A stretch of 64,000 bases of DNA from BS750m-G57 sp964607575 (GTDB lineage Bacteria; Planctomycetota; Phycisphaerae; SM23-33): contig CAZSLS010000008.1 in NCBI GenBank assembly GCA_964607575.1, positions 10,938-74,937 on the forward strand, in the 5' to 3' direction. Numbering within the stretch: the first letter of the stretch is position 1; the number at the start of each line of letters is the position of its first letter. Both the position numbers and the translations under genes were made by a program. Under the pieces are notes generated by a model. That model searched no databases. It was not told the origin of the DNA and saw only the letters and a list, made by a program, of their open reading frames with translations. Below are positions 16,113 to 24,767 of the stretch, piece after piece.

Positions 16113-18155
16113 TCAGCGCTCGGCCTCGTCGGCGCCGAGGTCGGGTTTCCCGCTTCGTTTCTTGCGGTCGATGTCGTCGGTTACTTCAGGGCGTTTTTTG
16201 GCTTGGTCGACTACTTCCGGCAGGGGGCTCTTGAGGTGCAGATTTCCCTTGGCTGGGTCTGCGAAAGTGGCGGTGAGATCCTTGACCAGGTTGTTTTCGA
16301 TGGTGACCTTTCCCTTCGATTCGTTGCGGGGAGGCGGTCCGCTGAGGATGTTGTCGGCTACCAGCAATCCGTCGGAAGCGCCGAGGATGCGCACCAGGCG
16401 GCGCATGCGGCTTCGGGGCTCGTGGATCGTGTTGTTAAGAATCTTGCAGTCGGCTGTGTGCGCTGATAGCACGCCGGCCTCCGGCGCGCGGGTGATGAAG
16501 TTGTTGCGGACTATGCAGCGTCGGGCGTGCAGTTCGATGGTGCGTTCCTTCGGTAGATATGAGTTACCGAGGCTGACGCCCTTGTCGCAGTCGACGATGA
16601 TATTGCGCTCGACTACGCAATCTTCGACCTCGTGCCAGAGGCAGATCGCCCCGCGTCCCTCGCGTGTGCGCCCCTGGATCCGCAGGAACACGTTGTTGCT
16701 TATGGTCCAGCCGGTGGCGTACATCACGTCGATACCGCCGACGTAGTTGCCGCCGAACCCGTTGGGTTTGTCGGCCTCATCGTCGCTGAACTTCTTGGCC
16801 CGGTCGTTGTAAAACAGGCAGTACTCTATGCGGACGCCACGCGGGCGCAGCTTTTCGCGATTCTTCGGCGGAACTCTGACGCCCTTGACACCCCTCTGCC
16901 AGATGTTGTGGATCACGCAGTTGTAGATTCGCAGCCGTTGGACGCCGGTCTCCGAGTCGATCTTGAATCCGTTCCACTTGACGTTCTGTATGGTCAGGTC
17001 GGCTACCGTGACGTCGCTGCAGGCGGTGAACGCCACCAGTTCGCCGATCCCGCCGCCGTCCAGAATCACATCATTACGGTTGCCCGTAGCCCCGCGGAGA
17101 GTCACCCTGTCGGTCCCGATCCCCAGGCGGCGCGAGAGCCTGTAGTGACCCGGGGCCACACTGATCGTACCGCCCGGGCGGACCTTCCTCGCCGCGTCGA
17201 ACAACTGGCGCACGGAAGCGACCTTGATGACCCGCCCCTTCGGCGGCGCCAGCTTGGGTGCCTTGGGCCACCACGACTCGTCAGGCACGGACGATGTCTT
17301 CTTGATTGGGGCGGGCTGTTGTTCCCCGGTCGCCAGGACGGTTTCTATCACCTCGACGTATGCCTTCAGCGTCAGGTAGCTGCGGAGGTTGAAACCGTTG
17401 TGCCTGAGACCGACTTCGCTGAAATCCCTTCGCCACTTTGCGGGATTACTGGGATGTACACCGTCGCGGGCGATCAGTGTGGGCACTTCGTAGGTCTTGT
17501 AGCCCTTGAACTTGTCGGCCGCCCCGTTCCAGTCATCGGGTCTGCGTTTGAGGATCTCGGCGTGGAAGTCGCTCAGCGGAACGTTCAGTTCCTTTGCGAT
17601 CTTGCGGGCGGCGTTGGCGTATGCGGCGGCTTTGGTTTCCCGCCCGCTGCGGGGCGGGATCGTACTCAGGATCACCACCGAACCATTGGCCAGGCACTTG
17701 GCGACCAGCTTGCGCAGACCGGCCTGGTATTTCTCGACCGAGACGCCGCCGAGGTCGTTGGTCCCGAACATGATCAGGACGACCTCGGGGTTCAGCTTCG
17801 CCAACCAGCGGTCGGCGTTGCTGTTGGCCCAGGCGACGGTCTTACCGCTGTAGTTACCGTAGGCGGCGCCCTTCCAACCGCGCCAGCAATCCTTGAGCAT
17901 GTACTTCATCACCCGCTGCCGCGATTGTTCCAGCCCGTCGAGCGCCTTGGCGGGCTTCCACTGCAGCGACGACCAGAAGGCCATCGAGTAGGTAATCGAA
18001 TCCCCAAAGTGCGCGAAAGAACCGGGTTTGCCTTTGAAGTTGGCGTGGGTCTTCTTCATCGCCGCCGCCCAGGCGGGCTGCTCTGCGGCGCCTGCAAGGG
18101 GTGACTGCAAGAGAAACGCTGCCAACAGGATAATCGCGACGTTGCGCAGTTGCAT
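16113..18155 (-). CDS. SGNH/GDSL hydrolase fused to a right-handed beta-helix domain
   Basis: 680 residues with a signal peptide (1-24). The SGNH esterase domain has FGDSIT (50-55), FGTNDLGG (near 130) and DGVHPS (near 230), giving Ser, Asn and Asp/His catalytic blocks; such domains deacetylate sugars. From about residue 305 to 620 there is a parallel beta-helix (VRPGGTISVAPGHYRL, then many N-N-x-I/F and V-x-N-N-x-I turns), the fold of polysaccharide lyases and glycan-binding proteins. The second ATG (18155) has AGGAG at the right spacing, while the first (18161) is too close. It probably acts on acetylated polysaccharide outside the cytoplasm. Confidence 0.85.
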   Translation of the reverse strand: MQLRNVAIILLAAFLLQSPLAGAAEQPAWAAAMKKTHANFKGKPGSFAHFGDSITYSMAFWSSLQWKPAKALDGLEQSRQRVMKYMLKDCWRGWKGAAYGNYSGKTVAWANSNADRWLAKLNPEVVLIMFGTNDLGGVSVEKYQAGLRKLVAKCLANGSVVILSTIPPRSGRETKAAAYANAARKIAKELNVPLSDFHAEILKRRPDDWNGAADKFKGYKTYEVPTLIARDGVHPSNPAKWRRDFSEVGLRHNGFNLRSYLTLKAYVEVIETVLATGEQQPAPIKKTSSVPDESWWPKAPKLAPPKGRVIKVASVRQLFDAARKVRPGGTISVAPGHYRLSRRLGIGTDRVTLRGATGNRNDVILDGGGIGELVAFTACSDVTVADLTIQNVKWNGFKIDSETGVQRLRIYNCVIHNIWQRGVKGVRVPPKNREKLRPRGVRIEYCLFYNDRAKKFSDDEADKPNGFGGNYVGGIDVMYATGWTISNNVFLRIQGRTREGRGAICLWHEVEDCVVERNIIVDCDKGVSLGNSYLPKERTIELHARRCIVRNNFITRAPEAGVLSAHTADCKILNNTIHEPRSRMRRLVRILGASDGLLVADNILSGPPPRNESKGKVTIENNLVKDLTATFADPAKGNLHLKSPLPEVVDQAKKRPEVTDDIDRKKRSGKPDLGADEAER

Positions 18156-18263
18156 GATCATGCTCCTTTCTTCCGATGGCGTAATCGGGTCCGGGGACCC
18201 AATTCTCTTCTATAGTAGAGAAGAACGGGGTCCGCAGGCAAGGAGTGTCTCACCAAGTTGCTT

Positions 18264-18788
18264 TTACTTCCGCCGCCGTCTCAAGGCGACCAGCCCCCCC
18301 AAAGCCAGAAGCGAAAGCGTTGCCGGCTCGGGAGTGGTCATCGTGATCTGCCCGAAGCTGATATCGTCGTAGTTGTTTCCGCGGAGTTCCGGATAAATCC
18401 GGATCGTGTTAGTACCGGCGTTGAGCATAGCCAGCGGTACGTTCAAACTGCCGTTATCGGGCGGGAATCCGGGGTGTATGGGCAGGTAGGCCAGGAAGGA
18501 CCCGTTGATGAGAATGGGATTGTTATAATCCGAGCCGCAATACCCAAGGTTCAGGGTCGCAAATGTCGGGTTTTGGGGCAGTGTGAACGTGGTCTGCCAG
18601 TTGACCCCGGTGGCCGCCGCACCACCGTAGGGGGCGTGCTCTGAGAGCGTCTGGTCGCCGAGGTGGACCCATCCGGGGAGGATATCGGTTTCCTCGAAGC
18701 CAATTGGGATTGCCACCGCTGCTTGTGCGGCGATCACCATTACGGTTGCTGCGGCCAACAGGCTACTTTTCTTGCTGATCTGTCTCAT
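18264..18788 (-). CDS. PEP-CTERM sorting-domain protein
   Basis: 174 residues. An N-terminal signal (SLLAAATVMVIAAQAAVA) is followed by a Gly/Asn/Thr-rich beta-strand domain and the C-terminal tripartite sorting tag: PEPATL, a hydrophobic stretch (SLLALGGLVAL) and RRRRK. Exosortase/EpsH-type enzymes recognise this tag and cleave or anchor the protein during export to the envelope or matrix. No exosortase gene is in the window. The mature domain (FTLPQ, ILINGSFLAY, LNAGTNTIRIYP) resembles a small adhesin-like or carbohydrate-binding beta-sandwich. AAAGGAACGAGAGG precedes the ATG. Confidence 0.85.
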   Translation of the reverse strand: MRQISKKSSLLAAATVMVIAAQAAVAIPIGFEETDILPGWVHLGDQTLSEHAPYGGAAATGVNWQTTFTLPQNPTFATLNLGYCGSDYNNPILINGSFLAYLPIHPGFPPDNGSLNVPLAMLNAGTNTIRIYPELRGNNYDDISFGQITMTTPEPATLSLLALGGLVALRRRRK

Positions 18789-19153
18789 TCCTCTCGTTCC
18801 TTTCTTTGCGTTGACGTCGCGTGAATATGGTTGCCCTCGTGGTGCAGGCTCACTGTCATTGTTGTAAAGCCGGCCGGTGCGGCCTGGCGCAGGAAAGGAA
18901 ACGTGTGAGCGGGAACGCTCCTGGCCTCGTTTACATTCAGTTCCCCGGCCCGGCTAGCCATTCCGGACGACGAACCTCATGCGAGCACAATCATAGCACG
19001 AGACTTGGATTTGACCAAGGAAAATCCCATTTTCGCAATGTTCCCGGCAGACCGATCGGGCGACGTACTTGTGTTTGGCCGGTGGCGGTGGTAGCGTGTC
19101 GTTCATGGGCATTAGCGTTCGAACATTCATTCTAGGAAAACGGGAGCAAAGCA
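18789..19153. other. Spacer between divergent genes, nothing recognised
   Basis: About 365 bases between the PEP-CTERM gene (minus) and the lipoprotein gene (plus). It must hold both promoters, but no convincing -35/-10 pair or sigma54 site was found. No open frame of protein-like composition is present. Confidence 0.4.
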
Positions 19154-19615
19154 ATGACATACGCGAAATTCGGGATTATGGCACTGGTGCTGGTGGCGGT
19201 GATGATCGGCGGTTGTGGTGCGGCCATTGAGAAGGCTAACCAGGCAAAGTGCAGGGCGAATCTCAACGGCATCATGAAGGCCTGCGCTATATATGCGGCG
19301 GAGAATAAGGATAAGTACCCCGAGAACCTGAAAATCCTGATGGATGACGACAGTGACCTGCTTCCCGCCGATGCTCTCAAGTGTCCCAGCGACAAGTCCC
19401 AACGAGCATGCAGCTACCTGTATGTGGCGCCCGCGCCTGATGCAGAGGAGCAGACATTGATGTTGTGCGACCTCAAGGGCAATCACGCAAAGGTGCGGTG
19501 CGTGGCATTCAAGAACACAATCGGTACGAGAATGTCAGAAGAGGAATTCCAAGCCGCACTGAAACTGCCCCGCAACGCCGCATTCGCCGCCGCACTGGAA
19601 AAAGCAGGCGGTTAG
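19154..19615 (+). CDS. Pilin-like lipoprotein
   Basis: 153 residues with a lipoprotein signal (MIGGC, Cys at 21). Just after it, KANQAKCRANLNGIMKACAIYAAENKDKYPENL-type sequence (about 27-60) resembles the start of the head region in type II pseudopilins and planctomycete DUF1559-like proteins, in which a helix leads into an A-x-Y-x-x-x-N-x-D-x-Y-P motif. Four further cysteines may form disulphides. No prepilin peptidase site is evident, so it is probably membrane-anchored through lipid instead of being assembled. GGGAG precedes the ATG. It overlaps the convergent glycosyltransferase gene by 4 bases. Function unknown. Confidence 0.7.
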   Translation: MTYAKFGIMALVLVAVMIGGCGAAIEKANQAKCRANLNGIMKACAIYAAENKDKYPENLKILMDDDSDLLPADALKCPSDKSQRACSYLYVAPAPDAEEQTLMLCDLKGNHAKVRCVAFKNTIGTRMSEEEFQAALKLPRNAAFAAALEKAGG

Positions 19616-20814
19616 CGGGCGATTGCTTCGCGGTAGAGGTCGATCATCATCGCTACCTGGGTCTCCCACGTGAAGTTCTGATATGCGTAGCGGTTGGCGT
19701 TGGGGCCTTTGGTCTGCTTGGAGTTCTGCTCGATCTCGCTGATGATGGCTGCGGCGAGCGCCTCGGGGTCGTCGACGGGGACCAGGGCGCCTACTTCATC
19801 GTTGATGAAGTCGGGCAGACCGCCTTCGTTGGTGGCTACCACGGGGGTCCCGCACGCCAGGGCCTCGATCGCGACCAGGCCGAACGCTTCGAAGCGCGAG
19901 GGTACGACCGAGACGTCGGCGGCGTTGTAGATGCGGGAGACCTTGTCCTGCGACTGGTGTCCGAGGAAATGTACGCCGGTCAGATCGAGTTCGTCTCGCA
20001 GGGCGTGCATTTCGTCCCAGAGCTGCCCATCGCCGGCGAGGACCGTCATCGCGCCGCCGAGGTGTTGTTCGTAGATTTTCGCGGCCCGGAGGAGTACGTC
20101 GATACCCTTGAACTCGGTGAACTTTCCGACGAAGCTGATCAGCGGTCCGTCGGCGGGGGGCAGATTGTGTTCGGCCAGCACGGCGGTTTTCGTGGCGTCG
20201 GGGATGAGCTTGAAGTGATCGACGCCGAACCCGTTCCAGATCAGCACTGCTCGGTTGTCCGCCACGCCGTAGGTCTCGACGACGTCGGTCTTCACCTGTC
20301 GGGAGATGGCGATAATCTTGTGGGCGCCGTTCGCTCCGGCCAGGGCCATCTCGCGATAGCGGGCGCACTGGGCGAATCCGAGCAGGTCCGTACCGTGACA
20401 CGTGACGATGTACGGGACATGAGTTTCGGCGGCGATGCAGGGGGTGACCCACACGTGATGTGCGTGGATGACGTCCGGTTTGAAGTCGGTGATCGCATCG
20501 CCGATGGCCACCCGCCACGCCCGGACGTAGGCTTCCATCTGCGTGTCGGACAGTTCGGCGAACGTTATCGTACTGCGCGGATGCGTGGTGAAACACGGAA
20601 AGTTGAAATCGAGCTGCGCCCCGCCGCCCGCGCCGTCGGGATCGCGGAAGATGATCGCCCTGGTCTCAAACGGATACTCATCGACGGGGCGGTGTTCGGG
20701 AACGATCGCCATCACCTCGTGTCCGGCCCGGAGCAACTCCAACGCCACGTTCAGCGCGTAAATACCGCTCCCTGATCCCTGCAGCGGAAAATGGTTCGGC
20801 ATGAGAATCTTCAT
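19612..20814 (-). CDS. GT4-family glycosyltransferase, last gene of the tldD-ebo operon
   Basis: 400 residues, GT-B fold. The N-terminal half has NHFPLQGSGSGIYALNVALEL (approximately 7-27, the acceptor-side Gly-rich loop), HAHHVWVTP and VTCHGTD. The C-terminal half has SFVGKFTEFKGIDVLL, then PSRFEAFGLVAIEALACGTPVVAT, the family EX7E nucleotide-sugar site. Retaining transfer from an NDP- or UDP-sugar is expected; the acceptor is unknown. The start ATG overlaps the eboD-like stop (ATGA), so translation is coupled. This ties it to the ebo/tldDE genes and suggests glycosylation of the product of that pathway, though a general envelope role cannot be excluded. Confidence 0.85.
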   Translation of the reverse strand: MKILMPNHFPLQGSGSGIYALNVALELLRAGHEVMAIVPEHRPVDEYPFETRAIIFRDPDGAGGGAQLDFNFPCFTTHPRSTITFAELSDTQMEAYVRAWRVAIGDAITDFKPDVIHAHHVWVTPCIAAETHVPYIVTCHGTDLLGFAQCARYREMALAGANGAHKIIAISRQVKTDVVETYGVADNRAVLIWNGFGVDHFKLIPDATKTAVLAEHNLPPADGPLISFVGKFTEFKGIDVLLRAAKIYEQHLGGAMTVLAGDGQLWDEMHALRDELDLTGVHFLGHQSQDKVSRIYNAADVSVVPSRFEAFGLVAIEALACGTPVVATNEGGLPDFINDEVGALVPVDDPEALAAAIISEIEQNSKQTKGPNANRYAYQNFTWETQVAMMIDLYREAIAR

Positions 20815-22019
20815 CTGGATTTTCGTGTTCGCAGATATTCGACCGCTTCGGTGATAATCGATTCATCGAGATGGTGCAGTTCGCACTTGTCGCCCAGGTT
20901 GTCGGGCAGCGTCACGTTCAGGCGTCCGCCGAGGTGTTCGCGGAAGTCGGTAAGCCCGGCGAGGATGTCCAGCTCGCCGCCGGTCCGGCGCGAGAGATAG
21001 TCCAGATAGATCGGTAGCCCGCAGGCCGTCAGACCGTCGAGGATACGCTCGAACTGCTCGGAAGTTATCAGGCCTTCGCGCATCGCGTAGCAGGAGTCCA
21101 GGGCGATACCCACCGCCACCGCCTGCCCGTGCCCGACCCAGTAATCGCTCATCGTTTCGATCTTGTGTGCCGACCAGTGTCCGAAGTCCAGCGGCCGGGC
21201 AGAGCCGGTCTCGAACGGGTCGCCGGCTGAGGAAATGTGGTCCAGGTGTACAATCGCGCAGCGGCGGATCAGCGTTTCCATCGCGGCGATGTCGCGATTT
21301 TTCAGGGCCTCGGCGTTATCGCAGAGGAACTCGAAGAATTCGGCATCCTTGATGATCGCCACTTTGAAGGCTTCTGCTATTCCGCCGAGCCAGTCGCGAT
21401 CGGCCAGCGTATCGAGCATCGAAAAGTCGTTGACCACCGCGAACGGCGGGGCGAACGTACCGATGAAATTCTTCTGCCCGTGTTCGTCCATGGATGTCTT
21501 GACGCCGACGCCCGCATCGTTCTGGGCCAGCACGGTAGTTGGCATGCGAACCACCCGCACTCCGCGATGGACCAGCGATGCGGCGAAGCCAACCGCGTCG
21601 AGCATCGCGCCGCCACCGATCGCCAGCACATAGCTCTGGCGGTCGAGGTGAATATTGCCCGCCGTCCAGAGTATGTCGCGGATCGTCTTCCAACCGTTCT
21701 TGGCGCCCTCGCCGCCGGGCACAATCGTCGGGCCGGAGGCGAGCTCGAGCGTCTTGCTGTGTGCGTGGAAGTATTCCTTTATCTCGGTGATGACCCCGGC
21801 GCGAGCCTCGGCGAGCCCGGAGTCAACGAAGATCGCCACCCGATGGACCCGCTGCTCGTCGAGTCGATCGAAGACCGACGCCAGCAGCGGATCGCCCGGA
21901 GCGAAAACGTCTCGCGCGAAGTGGACCGGATAATCGAACCGCACCGCAAATTGCTGATGATAGACATCGGCTCCGGCGGCGATTCGACGAGGCGTATGCG
22001 ATTCCCGGCTAATGCTCAT
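20811..22019 (-). CDS. eboD: EboD-like 3-dehydroquinate synthase family protein
   Basis: 402 residues of the dehydroquinate synthase-like fold: GGEGAKN (NAD/substrate loop), VLAIGGGAMLDAVGFAASL (NAD-binding), MPTTVLAQNDAGVGVKTS, FIGTFAPPFAVVNDF, GGIAEAFKVAIIKD and conserved His/Lys positions including GHWSAHKIE. The family also includes cyclitol synthases (2-epi-5-epi-valiolone, amino-DHQ). EboD proteins are members kept in ebo gene clusters. The neighbouring eboF, and eboB and eboC upstream, support the Ebo assignment over a shikimate-pathway AroB. Start ATG 22019 has GAGAGAA 9 bases upstream; an in-frame GTG lies at 22052. It overlaps the glycosyltransferase by 4 bases. Confidence 0.8.
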   Translation of the reverse strand: MSISRESHTPRRIAAGADVYHQQFAVRFDYPVHFARDVFAPGDPLLASVFDRLDEQRVHRVAIFVDSGLAEARAGVITEIKEYFHAHSKTLELASGPTIVPGGEGAKNGWKTIRDILWTAGNIHLDRQSYVLAIGGGAMLDAVGFAASLVHRGVRVVRMPTTVLAQNDAGVGVKTSMDEHGQKNFIGTFAPPFAVVNDFSMLDTLADRDWLGGIAEAFKVAIIKDAEFFEFLCDNAEALKNRDIAAMETLIRRCAIVHLDHISSAGDPFETGSARPLDFGHWSAHKIETMSDYWVGHGQAVAVGIALDSCYAMREGLITSEQFERILDGLTACGLPIYLDYLSRRTGGELDILAGLTDFREHLGGRLNVTLPDNLGDKCELHHLDESIITEAVEYLRTRKSR

Positions 22020-22113
22020 GTTGGTAAATTCTCTCTGCTGCCCGCTGTCCACCCGTCGGCAGGTATTCTCTAGTAATCAACGCAGGCGAGCCGCCCGGAT
22101 TTCCTGCATCCGC

Positions 22114-23442
22114 TTATTCTAACGAATTGCCCACCGCTCGGGCAAGGGAAACGATGTCGTTGATTTCTCCGCCCAGCGCTACCGACGAGGCCCAGGCGAC
22201 CTCGCGACCCGCTCCGAAGGCCCCGTGCGACCCGCCGATACGCGACGAATCCTGGGAGATACTGATAGGCGGCCAACCGAAGAACAGCTCGCATGGATCG
22301 AACCCGGGCTTGTTGTGGATATCGACGTGGCGCGCGTAGTCCGGCGCCTGCGCGGGATCGGTCCACCATTGATAACCGAGCCACCGCCCCTGGCTCGCCA
22401 CCGCCAGCAGTTCGCCGGAATTCGGATGTCCCAGACCCAACCGGGCCATCGCTTCGGCGTCCAACACCGTCTCGATACCGTCGATGGTCCGCAGCGTTTC
22501 GGCAGCCAGCGCCACATCGCCCGGATTGGAAACGTAAACGTGGGCGATCTGGTGGTCGCAGACTGCCACCGCGCGGCTTGCGGGCAGGACCGGGTAGAGC
22601 ATCCCGTTGACCTGGCGCGTTTCGAGCAGCCCGGCATTGAGCAGGGCGCGGTTAGGCAGGACCGCGGGGCCCGAGACCGGCGAGATCGCGTAATCGCCGA
22701 AAAGCAGCACTTCGTAACCGCACTGTTTCGCCCCGTTTATCAGGCGTCCGAGTTGGGCCTCCAGGGCGTCGGCGGCCTTGGCGGCGCGGGGTCCGTCGGG
22801 CCCGTATCGCTGGAGATCGTAGTCCAGCGTGGGCAGGTAGGTCAGGCAGAGATCGGACGCCAGGTCGCGGTCTTGGCATATCGCAAGTGTCGCGTCGGCG
22901 ATCCAGTCGCCGGCCTTTACCGACGCCATGGGCCCCCAGTAGTGACTCAGCTTGAACTTCCGTCCGATCTGCTCGCAGAGGTTCTGATACAGCCCGGAGG
23001 GCTTGGTGTAGCAGTCCTGGATCATGCCCCCGTGATGCTTGTGGATCGGCGCGGGCGTGACGATTATGTCGGCGGCTTCGCCTATCGACTGCTGCCAGAA
23101 CAGCATCGCAACGCGCCCGCCCGCGGCGCGGAGATCTTTCCATATCCGCTCGCCGCTAACCAGGCCGGCGGATTGCTCCCAGAACATTACCCGCCCCAGG
23201 TCGCGCCGATAGAGCCCGTTGGCGATCATACCATGCACCGACGCGTCGGTGGCGGTACGGAACGCGGCTTGGGCCGAACAGGTAACCCCCGGTACACCGC
23301 CGTCAATCGGCGCGAAGTCCAACCCCATCCACCGGACCGAATCGATCCCGCCGCCGCAGCGACGCTTGAGGAACTCATAGCCCAGCGCGGCGGTCTGGAC
23401 TACCAGCAGTTTTTTATGTTCTACCTTCCCGTCAGTTGCCAT
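22114..23442 (-). CDS. eboF: EboF-like type I phosphodiesterase / nucleotide pyrophosphatase family protein
   Basis: 442 residues of the alkaline phosphatase superfamily. The nucleophile region is GVPGVTCSAQAAFRT, with Thr where nucleotide pyrophosphatases have theirs. Other ligand regions are LTYLPTLDYDLQRYGP, LLFGDYAISPVSG (in place of SDHGM) and the C-terminal HVDIHNKPGFDP stretch. There is no signal peptide. In known ebo clusters EboF is the predicted nucleotide pyrophosphatase, and this protein matches in family and in neighbours. The long upstream frame is not used: the ATG at 23442 lies 5 bases after the tldE stop, giving coupled translation. Its substrate in the Ebo pathway is not known. 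Confidence 0.75.
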   Translation of the reverse strand: MATDGKVEHKKLLVVQTAALGYEFLKRRCGGGIDSVRWMGLDFAPIDGGVPGVTCSAQAAFRTATDASVHGMIANGLYRRDLGRVMFWEQSAGLVSGERIWKDLRAAGGRVAMLFWQQSIGEAADIIVTPAPIHKHHGGMIQDCYTKPSGLYQNLCEQIGRKFKLSHYWGPMASVKAGDWIADATLAICQDRDLASDLCLTYLPTLDYDLQRYGPDGPRAAKAADALEAQLGRLINGAKQCGYEVLLFGDYAISPVSGPAVLPNRALLNAGLLETRQVNGMLYPVLPASRAVAVCDHQIAHVYVSNPGDVALAAETLRTIDGIETVLDAEAMARLGLGHPNSGELLAVASQGRWLGYQWWTDPAQAPDYARHVDIHNKPGFDPCELFFGWPPISISQDSSRIGGSHGAFGAGREVAWASSVALGGEINDIVSLARAVGNSLE

Positions 23443-23447
23443 AGTCA

Positions 23448-24767
23448 CTACAGGGTGAAGCGGAAGTTGTCGATCAGTGCGCCCGGGAGATTCATGCTGT
23501 CTGTCGAGCGTGCGTAATATGTGTCGTTGTCGGGCAGGAACTCGCGATGGCTCGTCAGGTCGATCAGGTTCTCGCCGAGGATGCGATAGATCGTCTCGTC
23601 GAATCTCATGACGTTCAGCGGCGCGACGATCTTTCCGCCCTCTACCCAGAACGTCGCGAATCGCGTCATGCCCGTCATGCGACAGGCCGGGACGTCCGAA
23701 TAGTTCAGATACCACAGCGTGTTTACGTAAACCCCCGTGTCCAGCGCGTCCAGCACATTGTCGGTGTCGAGCGTTCCGACCGCCATCTCCAGCGAGCTGT
23801 GCCACTCGTTTCCGCCGGTTGTGGGTTGGTCATACTCAGCCGCACTGCGAGGCGAGATCAGGCAGTCGCGGTACTGACCGTCTTCTATCAGCGTTACGCA
23901 TTCGGACTGGGCGTACCCGTATGTTGAGAAACGCGGCGCCAGTCCGCCGGCGGTGTTCTCGCGAATCGTCACTGACGGCGCCAGCGTCGCTCCGTCTGCG
24001 ATCATCTTCAATAGCGACGTGTTCTTGGTGCGATGGTCCTTCAGGCTGAAACCGCCTCCCCATGAGAGCATCTGCATTATCTCCTGCATCGCCGCCGGCG
24101 CCAGGAAAACGCGATACTCGCCCGGATCGATCGTTCGCGCCTCGCCGCTCAGCACCGCCAACTGTTCGGCGGCTGTGTCGACGGTGCGGGCGAAATCCCG
24201 GTCGTCCCAGGCGAATCCGGCGTAGGAGGCCTTTACCGCTTTGTCGCCCTGGTGGTAGAAGCACCAGTCCATGTTGAAGCTCGGGCGGGCGTACCAGTTC
24301 TTCTGTCCGAGAGAATTGGCGAACCCCGCCTCGATAGCTCCGCCGGCGTAGATTCCGACCAGGTCGCGTCCCTTACCCGCGCTCAGAATGGTGTCGACTG
24401 CATCGTTTGACGCCGGAAGCGTGTTGTTGTGGACATCATGGCTCGAACATACATCGGTCGCGTAGAGCAGATACGGATCTTCGGGCACGTGCTTCAGGTC
24501 GCTGCGCATCTGTACGAGCAACGATAGAAGTTTTGGCTGGTCCGCGTCGCTCTGTCCGCTAAGCGTGGTCGACGAACTGATATGACGCTTCCCGTCGATC
24601 AATCTCAGCACAATATCCCGCTGGGTGACGCTTCCGGGCTGGCAGATCAGGGAGCGATTGAAGCGGACGAAATCCGACTGCTCGCCTTGGTAGTATCCCA
24701 GCAGCACTTCGTCACCGCTTAATGTTGCGCTGAGTGCATCAACGTATTTGTAGAGTAATTCCATCAT
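23448..24767 (-). CDS. TldE/PmbA-like metalloprotease subunit
   Basis: 439 residues of the TldD/PmbA family, lacking a HExxxH site, as expected of the non-catalytic partner (TldE/PmbA). Recognisable parts are the N-terminal two-layer domain (to about 200), GEYRVFLAPAAMQEIM, and the C-terminal half with GYAQSECVTLIEDGQY, NLSD-like YLNYSDVPACRMTGMTRFATFWVEGGKI and LGENLIDL. TldD/TldE heterodimers cleave unfolded or modified peptides, for example leader removal in microcin B17. The ATG overlaps the tldD stop by 4 bases and eboF follows after 5 bases, so the pair is integrated in the ebo operon. Its function there is inferred only. Confidence 0.85.
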   Translation of the reverse strand: MMELLYKYVDALSATLSGDEVLLGYYQGEQSDFVRFNRSLICQPGSVTQRDIVLRLIDGKRHISSSTTLSGQSDADQPKLLSLLVQMRSDLKHVPEDPYLLYATDVCSSHDVHNNTLPASNDAVDTILSAGKGRDLVGIYAGGAIEAGFANSLGQKNWYARPSFNMDWCFYHQGDKAVKASYAGFAWDDRDFARTVDTAAEQLAVLSGEARTIDPGEYRVFLAPAAMQEIMQMLSWGGGFSLKDHRTKNTSLLKMIADGATLAPSVTIRENTAGGLAPRFSTYGYAQSECVTLIEDGQYRDCLISPRSAAEYDQPTTGGNEWHSSLEMAVGTLDTDNVLDALDTGVYVNTLWYLNYSDVPACRMTGMTRFATFWVEGGKIVAPLNVMRFDETIYRILGENLIDLTSHREFLPDNDTYYARSTDSMNLPGALIDNFRFTL